Positions 56,210 to 64,000 of a stretch of 64,000 nt of DNA are shown piece after piece. The notes beneath the pieces were generated by a model. The model was not told where the DNA came from. It made no database searches and was given only the letters and a program-made list of their open reading frames with translations. The position numbers and the translations under genes are program-made. Origin of the DNA: Lepidostoma basale (Eukaryota; Arthropoda; Insecta; Trichoptera; Lepidostomatidae); assembly GCA_022606425.2 (NCBI GenBank), contig JAHDVF020001468.1, positions 620,001 to 684,000 of the forward strand, read 5' to 3'. Every line of letters starts with the position of its first letter. Position 1 is the first letter of the stretch.

Positions 56210-56310
56210 ATATAGAGAAATATGTCAGGATACAAAGTGTGGCAGTCCATTCTTTCTGCCTACCCCTTCGGGGAGACGGCGTTATGGTTAGGTTAGTTAG
56301 TTTATATAAT
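56210..56310 (+). pseudogene. LINE-T 3' scrap
   Basis: 'gagaaatatgtcaggataca', 'gtgtggcagtccattctttc' and 'cggggagacggcgttatggt' followed by (taggttagttag). About 100 bp. Confidence 0.78.
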
Positions 56311-56724
56311 ATAAATGACAGGATATGATACAATGGTGATTAATAATAATAATATGCTAACTTTTAAAGCGCCGTTTTTGTGATGTAATCACCTCAAGGG
56401 TGCATTAAGACGTGTTTTAAATCTAAAAATCTAATTGTGACCGCTTAAAAAATTAAAAGTGATTAAATTAAATGTACAAAAGAATAGAAATAAAATTTAA
56501 TTACGATTACCATGATCACTACTAATAAATTATTTTGACGTATAACTGGAGCGATTCACAAAAGACATACGCGCAACATGCCAAACTTCAATTGCAAAAT
56601 TGATCGGTAAAACAGCTTTCTATTAAACCCACGTGGATTCCAAAATATGGAGATGGTTGAGACGTATTATATTAACAACAGCGCGTGAATTATCGTTTAT
56701 ACCACTCAATACAAAAATACAATA

Positions 56725-57611
56725 CAGTAAAACCTCGATATAACGGACTAATTGGGAGAAGGGGTGTCCGTTAAAGCCGAAGGGTTTAAAATAAATCAAA
56801 AAAACTTTTTTTTTTAATATGTTAGAACGCTGTATTTAGATATAAATAAACAATACAAAACACAAACAAAATTCTATTTATTGTCTTCGTACACTCGTCG
56901 TGAAGTGACGTTGCTGTTTGATATCAACTCACTTGCTTTTGGTAACCCTGCTTTGAAAAAGGAATAAATTTTTGTTTGAACTTTTAATGTTTGCGTTTTT
57001 TTAAATTAACTCTGTAAATAATAAAACTTAAAAAAAATTATACAAAATTTCTTTATTATTATATATTTAGTGTGCTTCCACTAGTGTTTATCGTCGACAG
57101 ATATTGGCAGCTTGCTGCCATCTTCTGGTAGCAGCAAGCAGCGATGGCAGCAAGCTGCCGAAACCGGTCGACGATAAACACAAGTGTAGCACACAAAATT
57201 TATAATAATAAAGAAATTTTGTATAATTTTTATTTTTATTTTCATTATTTAAAATGAATTTCTACCAAGAAATTTTAATTAAAAATATTAACTCTGCAAA
57301 ATTACGATAATGCGTATAATAAAGTTGAACTTCGTTTTCTGACGACTAGTCAATAAATGTTATTAGATCGTCGAGATGTGATCTTACCACTGATAACTTT
57401 ATTTTTGGCAGTGTTGTTTCTTCTTCTACGCTATCTTCACTTCCATCCACATTTTTTAGATTCATAGCTTCATCGGCTATTTCATCTGCTATTTCATTTC
57501 AGTCATAATAATAAGCAGAACGTTTTTTTTTTTTTTAGATTTGACTGGATTTTTTGTCCGTTATATCCGAATTTCGTTATATTAGAAGTCCGTTATATCG
57601 AGGTTTTACTG
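56725..57611. mobile_element. pogo/Tigger-like element with nested hammerhead-type element
   Basis: 887 bp with near-perfect ends CAGTAAAACCTCGATATAAC (left and, on the minus strand, right) and TA on both sides (56723-56724, 57612-57613). The ends are those of pogo/Tigger elements. A fragment at about 57370-57500 ('tcttctacgctatcttcact') may be a transposase remnant but is not readable. The insertion at 57019-57286 accounts for 268 bp plus its duplication. Confidence 0.82.
57019..57286. repeat. Hammerhead-type element inside the pogo element, with target duplication
   Basis: Flanked by ATTAACTCTGTAAA (57005-57018) and ATTAACTCTGCAAA (57287-57300), a 14-bp duplication with one difference. Arms 'atttctttattattatatat' and its complement carry GGCAGCAAGCTGCC; the plus arm ends GCCGAAACCGGTCG at 57158-57170. 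The catalytic CTGANGA is degenerate in both arms (CAGCGA and CAGAAGA). This is the best-bounded insertion of the group. Confidence 0.7.
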
Positions 57612-57769
57612 TACTTAGAAAAACAAATTGGTCGATTCATATTTGCATCATGGCGCATTGTAGGGTTAAAGTGATTTCTGGAATAAAACAGAAATATTAA
57701 TTTCAACAATTGTTGTGAAACGAAATTATAAATCACAACCGAATATCTAACATTTCTTTCAACTTAGGA

Positions 57770-57945
57770 GATCTTTGGGAACTCCGCCATCTTGGAGAAT
57801 ATATATCTTTATTTTCCGAACGGTTATCTCCGACAGAGTCAGCACATACTGTTTTATCTCCCAACATGCAGAACCAACCTGCCTCTAGTGATGCTGATGG
57901 GGAAAGCAGTCTAACTGCTGAGCATGATCGCTTAGGCTAAGGAGA
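57770..57945 (+). pseudogene. LINE-C C-terminal scrap
   Basis: 'agtcagcacatactgtttta', 'tgcagaaccaacctgcctct' and 'gatgctgatggggaaagcag' parallel 39640-39720. Short and without an open frame. Confidence 0.6.
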
Positions 57946-57949
57946 CAAA

Positions 57950-58130
57950 TTGTTTATTTTAAGCAAAAATATTTATTTTCAACTGAATGATTATTTTTTT
58001 AGAAAAATGTTTATTCTTAACAAAACGTTCATTTTTTAAAAATGTTTTTAACAAAATGTTTATTTTAAACAAAATGTTTATTCTGAACCAAAATGTTCAC
58101 TTTAACTAAAATGTTTATCTTCAACTAGTT
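57950..58130. repeat. Degenerate 20-bp tandem repeat
   Basis: At least six diverged units of the type aacaaaatgtttattttaa ('aacaaaatgtttattttaaa', 'caaaatgtttattctgaac', 'caaaatgttcactttaac'). Confidence 0.75.
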
Positions 58131-58210
58131 CATAAAATGGAGCTACAGCGCCCTTGAGATGATTAATTCATAAAAATGGCGCTCTATAAATCATCCAATT
58201 TATTATAATT
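58129..58210 (+). repeat. Dispersed repeat, partner of 4816-4902
   Basis: Reverse complement of the repeat in intron 3 of the GILT-like gene. It starts 'ctagttcataaaatggagct' and ends 'aaatcatccaatttat'. Class unknown. Confidence 0.6.
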
Positions 58211-59050
58211 ATTATTATCGACATTTTTATTATTGATGAAAAGTAAAATTCTCCAAATATTGGAAAGTATTCAGCCTCATTGTACTTGTCCATGTGTTAT
58301 TATACTATGTCGATGTAAACTTCCATAACAGCGACATAAACGCAATTATATTTGTAATGATTTAAAAAAAAATAAAGAATTTGAATTTGAAAATTGAATA
58401 TATGAATAAATAAATAGCTAGAGTCAGTTCCGTCCTGTATTTATTATAAATTATGGTATTTAACTGAGACTTACGTAACCTTGGATATATCCCCTTCTGA
58501 TAAGACGATAAAACTGATCTAAAATACTAATTTAAAAATAAGAACCAAAAAAATATAACAACACGTAATGGTAAGTTTAAACAAAGGTTTTTTTAAATGA
58601 GTTTTAGAAGAGATTAATATAAGGAGATAGATACGCTACAGCAAAATTCAATTCGAGACTTTCAAATTTTTCTTAAACGAAAAGTCACGGTTACTGGAGA
58701 ATACATTATTTCGTGTGACCTGGTTCTTAATAGTAAATAATGCATCTAATTTGCTAAAACGGTTGAACAAAAAGTTTAGATAAACAAAATTAATTTCATA
58801 CAATTAACTGATAGAATAACCGTGAAATATTTAAAATAAGAAAGAGTAGAGCTGAATAAAATACTTTCATGAATTACAGCTCTTTGAGCTTAGACGCTTT
58901 AGACACGGCCAATGTTTTGATTGACCGTTACAATTGATGTTCAAATGGCGGAACTTCAATCGACAGATCAATATTTTCACCCCAGTTTCTTTGTGAACGT
59001 CTACAGATAGTAACTTAATGTTCATTTCATTTTTATTTCAATTTAAATAG
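58211..59050. other. No recognised feature
   Basis: AT-rich DNA without a recognisable gene or element end. Confidence 0.45.
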
Positions 59051-59262
59051 CTATAGACCAAGGGTGGCCAACCCGCGGGTCGCGGGCCCGCTGGGTGTTT
59101 TCGTGTGGCCCGCGGAGCATATGCACACATTTTTTTTCTTTTAGTGTACATAAAACCACTAAAAGAACTTTCTATCGTGCGTAGTTCGTATCATATTCCA
59201 TATATGGTAGTATCTCAGTACATTGATTCAACTATCGTGAAAATTTCTTCTATGGTATATTC

Positions 59263-59478
59263 GTGTTAACAATCAACTTTATTAAGTCGAAGGTGTTGAA
59301 TCACCGTCAGTTCCAAGAGTTTCTGAAGTCTTTGGATTCAGAGTATAATGACGTTACACTTTATTCAGAAGTAAGATGGCTGACCCGTGCCAAAATGTTG
59401 AAAAGAGTGTTTGATTTGAAGCAAGAAGCAAACAAGTCAAAAAGTATCCCAGAATTTGAAGTATGCCGCATCGGTTAA
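59263..59478 (+). pseudogene. hAT transposase fragment
   Basis: The open frame reads MLTINFIKSKVLNHRQFQEF, then LKSLDSEYNDVTLYSEVRWL and TRAKMLKRVFDL. 'NxIxxKxLNHRQFxxFLxxL', 'YxDVxxxxEVRWLxRxKxLKR' is the central part of hAT transposases related to the ZBED5/GTF2IRD2 group. Only about 65 residues remain, lacking the zinc finger and dimerisation domain; the last residues are read from the inserted LINE-T. Confidence 0.78.
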
Positions 59479-59545
59479 ATTGTGGCAGTCCATTATTTCT
59501 GCCTACCCCTTCGGAGACGGCGTGATAGTTAGTTAGTTCTTTAAA
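59466..59545 (+). pseudogene. LINE-T 3' scrap inside the hAT remnant
   Basis: 'aaattgtggcagtccattat', 'tctgcctaccccttcggaga', 'cggcgtgatagttagttagt'. Only the last 80 bp of the family; a typical extreme 5' truncation. Confidence 0.8.
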
Positions 59546-59674
59546 AAATATATATTTCTTGTTTCCTTTGAATAATAAAATAAATTTTGTTGTACGGCTC
59601 GGTAGGAAATCTCATTTCCAAAATCTGGTCCGGCTGTAGAAAAGGTTGGCCACCCATGCTATAGACAATCGCGA

Positions 59675-59915
59675 GATATAATATGAAGACCTTGTGGTAA
59701 ATGCTACGACTGCCACACCGAAGATCCCGATTTCAATTCCCGGCGATGGCAGTGAAAATGTTACTGTCTTTGGGCTGGTGTAGAAATCACGTGACAATAA
59801 ACGTGGCGTTAGATTAGCTTCCTATCACATGTCATAAGAATCAATAAGATAGCTACACCATTTACATGAATTTGGTTCGCGCTCTAATGATGTCAAGAGC
59901 GATTCAACAAAATAA
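59675..59915 (+). repeat. tRNA-derived SINE-A
   Basis: 'gtggtaaatgctacgactgc', decayed B box TTTCAATTCCC, 'cacgtgacaataaacgtggc', 'gtcataagaatcaataagat' and 'agcgattcaacaaaataata'. It starts just 10-20 bp from the hAT's right duplication. Confidence 0.78.
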
Positions 59916-60194
59916 TAAGATTAATATTAATTATACGTAAAACAAAATCTAGTTCAGCGATGGAAGAAAATTCTGAAGTGTTAGATACATCCGCCATGTA
60001 AACCGTCTAGCGATCAAATGAACGAACGATTGTCAATCGCACGATTGGTCGTATCGAAGAGGACCATTCAAATACAAATAGATAAATTATATTTACTATA
60101 TTCGCAGCGTATGACAATGTCTAGGTATCGCATAATGTCAAAATTCTATTTTTATTGTCGATATAATTAGTATATTTTTTGTCGGTAAACAAAA

Positions 60195-60690
60195 TAATAC
60201 AACAACAACAACAAAACATCACGCCGTTTCCCCGCAGGGGTAGGCAGAGATAATGGACCGCCACACTACTCTATCCTGACATACCTCTCTAGCTTCCTCC
60301 ACATTCATACAGCGAGTCATACACGCACGTCGATTCTTTCGACTTCTGACATGACCAACCTCGGTCTACCTCGACTCCGTACTCCATTTACATCGTTAAC
60401 GTATAATTTTTTAACCATTCTCTCTTCACCCATGCGCTCCATATGTCCGAACCAACGCAGCGATCCTTTCATAATTTTGTTCATAATACCTTCTTTCGCT
60501 CTACATTCCTTTCTAATATCAGCATTTGAGATTCGTACATCGTTCTACCACACATACGTCTTAGGGACCTCATCTTTACGGCATTTATTCTGCTCTCATC
60601 TTTCTTCTGCCAGTCCCATACTTGGCTTCCATACATAAGGGTCAGGACCAGAACTCCATTGTGAACGGCCCATTTTACCGGCTCCATTTT
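60195..60690 (-). pseudogene. LINE-T C-terminal fragment, (AAC)-tail class
   Basis: Tail (aac)n at 60198-60214, 'catcacgccgtttccccgca', and upstream coding to 60687 (minus frame VLTLMYGSQVWDWQKKDESR, INAVKMRSLRRMCGRTMYES). It covers the same extent as 37865-38370 with one internal frame change and a deletion near 60358. Confidence 0.84.
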
Positions 60691-61579
60691 CGCTTACATT
60701 GATAAATTCAAAACAAAATAGTAGATAATGAAAAATAAACAAAATTAAATATTGAATAATTATCTGGAACCCGGAATGTGTTAAAATGATTTATTGTGAA
60801 TATAAAATGTTTATATGTCTTCTGAAACGGAGTTTAGTAAAACTGGTCTAATGATAAATATGTTATATGAGCTCTGAAAACGAGTTTATCGGCTCTTTTT
60901 ATGGTCAATCTTTCACTCCACTAACACTGAACTCTGCATTGCGGATACTTTTACTTCAAGGCTCGGGCAAAGTGATCTATTCGAATCTCAATCAAACAGA
61001 CATTACCCTTCTATAATACGATTAGTAGTTTAGCTAGAGTCAACGAACTCTGAAGGAGCGGCTGATTTAAATAAATGTATAGAGATAATACACGAAACGA
61101 CGAACAAAAGAAAGTGAAAACACTCGAAACGGATCGATAAAAAAATTGATACTTAAAATGACGAAAGCAAAAGTTTGTATGTAACACGTGGTAAAATGAA
61201 AGCATATGCAAGAGAAAAAGTTGTCTCAAACACGAGGCCCGGACAAGATGAGAAAATAATTGAACACTAATCACTTCGAATTTTTGTTCTCGTTTTTTTC
61301 TGTTTCCTTCGATATTTCCTAGCGGAGTTCATTGCATTAAAAATAGTAAATAAAAGGCATCCATTCTATTCCACTCTGCTTATTTCCGCCCAATTACAAG
61401 TTTTGTAGTTTTTTTCACGACTTTAGGGAACTCGACGATAAATTTATTTTGCAGCCAAAAATAAATTAAACAAGCAAATAAAATAATCTTCCGTAAATAA
61501 ATAAGGGATAAGTTAAAAAAAATTATAAGAATAAGGAAATCAATTATTAAAAAAAACCTTAATGATAATGAAATAAAAC
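60691..61579. other. No recognised feature
   Basis: AT-rich; the minus-strand frames here are of biased composition and without motifs. Confidence 0.45.
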
Positions 61580-61725
61580 GCTGTTTTTTAACTACTTCCA
61601 CTTTCGCCTTTATTTCGACAGCGAGCCTGGCGAAAACGGTCGCTGTCGAAATGACAATAGTGGAAGTAGTTAAAAAAAACATCATTTTATTGAATTATTA
61701 ATTAAAATGAACTTCCATCAAGAGA
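61580..61725. repeat. Collapsed hammerhead-type inverted repeat
   Basis: Arms 'aactacttccact' and 'agtggaagtagtt' (61591-61673) enclose TTTCGACAGCGAGCCTGGCG, AAAACGGTCGCTGTCGAAAT. The stem I parts CGACAGCG / CGCTGTCG remain but the CTGANGA segment is deleted. The 3' flank 'aaaatgaacttccatcaaga' is shared with 57253 and 63366. Confidence 0.6.
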
Positions 61726-61844
61726 TTTCAGTAAAATCATGTGATTATCTAAAAATTCTAATTAAATTTCACAAATTATTATGTTAACACAACGGTGAAA
61801 TTACTCTAAACTTCTTCATTTTCTTATCAGCCGACCGCTGCAGT

Positions 61845-62155
61845 ACGTTAAGAGAGGCTTACGTCAACTTAGTAAGCCTCTCTTAAAGCATCGCCACCCT
61901 CATACATCCACGTCCTTATATCATCGTCAGTCCAGCGGGTAGGGAGACGGCAAACATCACGGAATCCTGTACGCGGTTTCCACTCCAGAACCCGTCATCC
62001 CCATCGGCTGTCGGTTCTCCGACAAATATGGCAAGTCCATACCATAGACAACCAGTGACAGGCAGCAGCGTCACTGTAACAAGTAGGAGAACTCTGCGAT
62101 CACCAATCCACTTGCCCAGCGTGGTGATTAGGGCAAAAACCTCCCAAACCAAAAA
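61845..62155 (-). repeat. Possible LINE 3' fragment with adjoining hairpin
   Basis: A perfect hairpin TTAAGAGAGGCTTAC / TAAGCCTCTCTTAA lies at 61847-61886. The GC-richer 61900-62150 has a continuous minus-strand frame (61916-62170) rich in Gly, Val and Leu, whose repetitive-element origin I suspect from composition only. Confidence 0.35.
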
Positions 62156-62766
62156 TAATAAACACACCAATATTCAAATCAATAAAAAATAATTGGCTCC
62201 AAATTTTTATTCAGCTGCTTAATTTTTTGTTTCCGAAAACTTGGTAGTCAGATTTGCTACAAATCATAATTTAAAATCGCGGAGATTAGTGAATTATGAC
62301 AGTGGAGTGAATAAAGTTAGCCACCATGGACCACGAAGCAGAAAGATATGAATGCTAATGTGTTCCGATTCGCTGTTAGTGTGAAATAAAGGCAAAATAA
62401 GTGGTCCAAGATAAAGACTACCGCTAAGGCTAGGAACGACTTATTCAATTTATTCTGGTTCAAAAATTATACGGACGTTGGATATATAGGCTTACACACA
62501 GAATGGGCCGGATGGAAAAAAAGATTTATCATTCTAAATTGCTTACACATACTTTAGGTTTCAACAGAAGTTTCTCGTTGAGATCAAATAGATAAACCTT
62601 TTTTTTCGCATCGCACCGGAATCCCCGACGTTGACAATCAAATAGCAGAAAGTTGTATTATTGAATAATGAAAACAAAAAAAAAATAATACAAAATTTCT
62701 TTATTATAATGTATTTAGTGTGCTTCCACTTATGTGCACAAGTGAAAGCACACTAAATACATTACC

Positions 62767-63235
62767 CCAGAGAAAGAACAGTCATCTTGGAACTGGAAAG
62801 GATCCATGACGATTTTTAAGGTATTTATACCTCAGGGAGTATAACAATTATCCTTTTTTGTACCCCTCACTGTTTCTCTCAGGAGTGTTGGGTTTCAACA
62901 CCCTTGAAGCTCGTCGAATTATCTTTCTGGGAAAGCATTTTTTTAAGCTATTATCCGGAGGTATTTTCAATCCAGGAATACTGAAGGAGCTAAATCTGTA
63001 CGTTCCCCATAGTTATAGCAGAGCAAGGGGGCATATATTATTTTATGCCCCAAATTGCCGCACAGAGGCCCTTCGAGGTTCTCCTGTATTGAAAGCGATT
63101 CGTCTCTTAAATGAGGTTGCAAAAGACATAGACCTCTTTGGATGCAATTATGGCGAATTCGTAAATACCCTTACGATAAAGGCAGCAAGCAAATAACTGG
63201 CATTTCCAATTCATAAGGTACTATGTATATTTCCT
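62767..63235 (+). pseudogene. LINE-C-like reverse transcriptase C-terminus
   Basis: Reads ERTVILELERIHDDF-like sequence, then after one shift the open frame 62858-63196: SLFLSGVLGFNTLEARRIIF, LGKHFFKLLSGGIFNPGILK and ELNLYVPHSYSRARGHILFY, ending NEVAKDIDLFGCN and TLTIKAASK. 'GFxxLExRRxxxxxxFxxKLLxG', '.VP..xxR.' and 'RTExLRGSPVxxxxRLLNEV' follow the order of CR1/Jockey-like ends and of 39515-39830. It is the best-preserved copy of this group here. Confidence 0.78.
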
Positions 63236-63239
63236 TTAA

Positions 63240-63330
63240 TATTCTTTTTTTCACCCTTTACATCGATTTGGCTCGCGCTGTAATGATGTAAGGAGTTTTT
63301 TCAACAAAAAAAAAAATAATGATAATAAAG
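63240..63330 (+). repeat. SINE-A 3' scrap
   Basis: 'catcgatttggctcgcgctg', 'taatgatgtaaggag' and 'caacaaaaaaaaaaataatg' match the end of 53805-54050. The tRNA-like head is absent. Confidence 0.65.
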
Positions 63331-63479
63331 AAATTTTGTGTCAAAATTTTTTGTTTTCATTATTTAAAATGAACTTTTACCGAGAAATTCCGATTAAAAA
63401 CATTAATTATTAGTATTATTGAGTCACAAATAACATACAGTTTCAAGAACATAAATACCCCTGACAGAATGCAGGCTTC

Positions 63480-63740
63480 ATAGACTTTTCGTTTCAGGTT
63501 GATTGGTAATTTCCGGTTCTTAATATTGTCCAAACAAAGTGCCGAAAAACTACGAGTGACCCAAAGAGCCATGAAAAGAGCCATGTTAGGAATAAGCCTA
63601 AAAGACAGAGTCAGAAACGATACGGTGAGTGAAAAAACAAAGGTCACTGACATCATCCACCGGGTGGCGAATGGAGGAGGCCTTTGTCCAGGAGTGGACG
63701 GGAATAGACTGAAGAAGAACAACAAGAAGAAGAAATAACA
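63480..63740 (+). pseudogene. LINE-R-like 3' fragment
   Basis: The frame 63499-63738 contains KLRVTQRAMKRAMLGISLKD, then RVRNDTV and KVTDIIHRV; after a deletion it joins the end block GGLCPGVDGNR. 'TQRAMxRAMLGxSLxDRxRN' is a widespread LINE tail motif. It ends with (aag)n at 63714-63735. Confidence 0.75.
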
Positions 63741-64000
63741 TAATTTTTTTCACATTTGTTTCTCCATTTTCAAGGTAAATAAAAATATTAAACCAAACGA
63801 TCACAACATTAGACGGAGTTTAAAATAAACTTTTACGTAGGTACGTAAGGAAAACAAAAATCCCTTATCTGGGTAACCCATTGTGTGCGTAAATGTAGTA
63901 GGTTCTATCTAACTTGGTGGAAGTTTTTATGACTCACATTAGTTATGTGAAATAGCTCCTCCACATTTTGCGACCCGGAACATTAATGTTTCTGGTAAAT
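63741..64000. other. No recognised feature
   Basis: Short AT-rich end of the window; no gene or element seen. Confidence 0.45.

Larger units (their letters stand above)
59059..59658. mobile_element. hAT element remnant (Charlie/ZBED-like), non-autonomous
   Basis: 600 bp with a perfect 8-bp duplication CTATAGAC (59051-59058, 59659-59666) and inverted ends CAAGGGTGGCCAACC / CATGGGTGGCCAACC (one mismatch in 15). Subterminal 'gcgggtcgcgggcccgctgg' is a common hAT feature. It keeps a transposase piece (59263-59465) and carries a later LINE-T scrap (59466-59545). Confidence 0.88.
62670..63420. repeat. Hammerhead-type element split by LINE-C
   Basis: Left part 'aaaatttctttattataatg', 'tatttagtgtgcttccactt' and its inverted partner 'agcacactaaatacatta' (62689-62765); right part 'aataaagaaattttgtgt' and 'ttcattatttaaaatgaact' (63325-63373). 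The same borders surround the element at 57019-57286. The central ribozyme region is reduced to 'caagtgaaagcac'. The LINE-C copy at 62767-63200 and a SINE-A scrap interrupt it. Confidence 0.6.

Noticed and set aside
61380..61685. 101-codon minus-strand open frame
   Set aside because: It is rich in Ile, Leu, Phe and Lys and overlaps a collapsed hammerhead-type inverted repeat; it has no motif.

Overview
This window looks like an AT-rich insect nuclear genome, most likely a moth or butterfly. The evidence is spliced genes with consensus GT/AG introns, a lysosomal thiol reductase with an insect-type CPDS active site, mariner, piggyBac, pogo and hAT DNA transposons, and very many 5'-truncated LINE tails whose peptides I associate with Lepidoptera. 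The species cannot be named from the sequence. No bacterial genes, rRNA, functional tRNA, CRISPR or viral genes were seen.

Genes are few and all on the minus strand. (1) 4419-7275 is a complete four-exon GILT-like thiol reductase (229 codons before the stop). (2) 14620-16886 is a complete three-exon type I membrane protein of 338 residues with a Thr/Asn-rich ectodomain, one membrane helix and a short tail on its own exon; it resembles insect Sosie. (3) 48232-48323 is a single well-bounded exon that may carry a start codon and signal peptide of a gene whose other exons I cannot place. The remainder is intergenic or intronic and heavily repeat-laden.

Local repeat labels used below: LINE-T, a retrotransposon tail with more than 20 copies that ends in (TTAG)n or (TTG)n; LINE-R and LINE-D, two other LINE tails ending in A/G-rich runs such as (AAG)n; LINE-C, a CR1/Jockey-like C-terminus and 3' UTR with a (TTTGA)n tail; SINE-A and SINE-B, tRNA-derived SINEs; and FB, an unclassified fold-back element. 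DNA transposons include two mariners (18360-19121 and 32220-33170), hAT elements with 8-bp target duplications (19844-20132, 27046-27395, 42013-43576, 50543-51012, 59059-59658), pogo/Tigger-like elements with TA duplications (11140-11688, 56725-57611) and piggyBac-like TTAA elements (3266-3508, 35194-35414). Many are nested, so a relative insertion order can be read.

The most unusual content is a dispersed set of inverted-repeat elements whose arms carry a hammerhead-ribozyme-like core: CTGANGA, a short stem, GAAAC, a tiny palindrome, then GTC/GTA/GTT. The clearest are at 17188-17230 (minus), 17261-17307 (plus) and 55975-56015 (plus); about a dozen decayed relatives are spread over the window, two of them in or beside the genes' neighbourhoods. 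They resemble the minimal type I hammerheads reported from Penelope-like retroelements, but no Penelope coding sequence is visible here, so they are probably non-autonomous.
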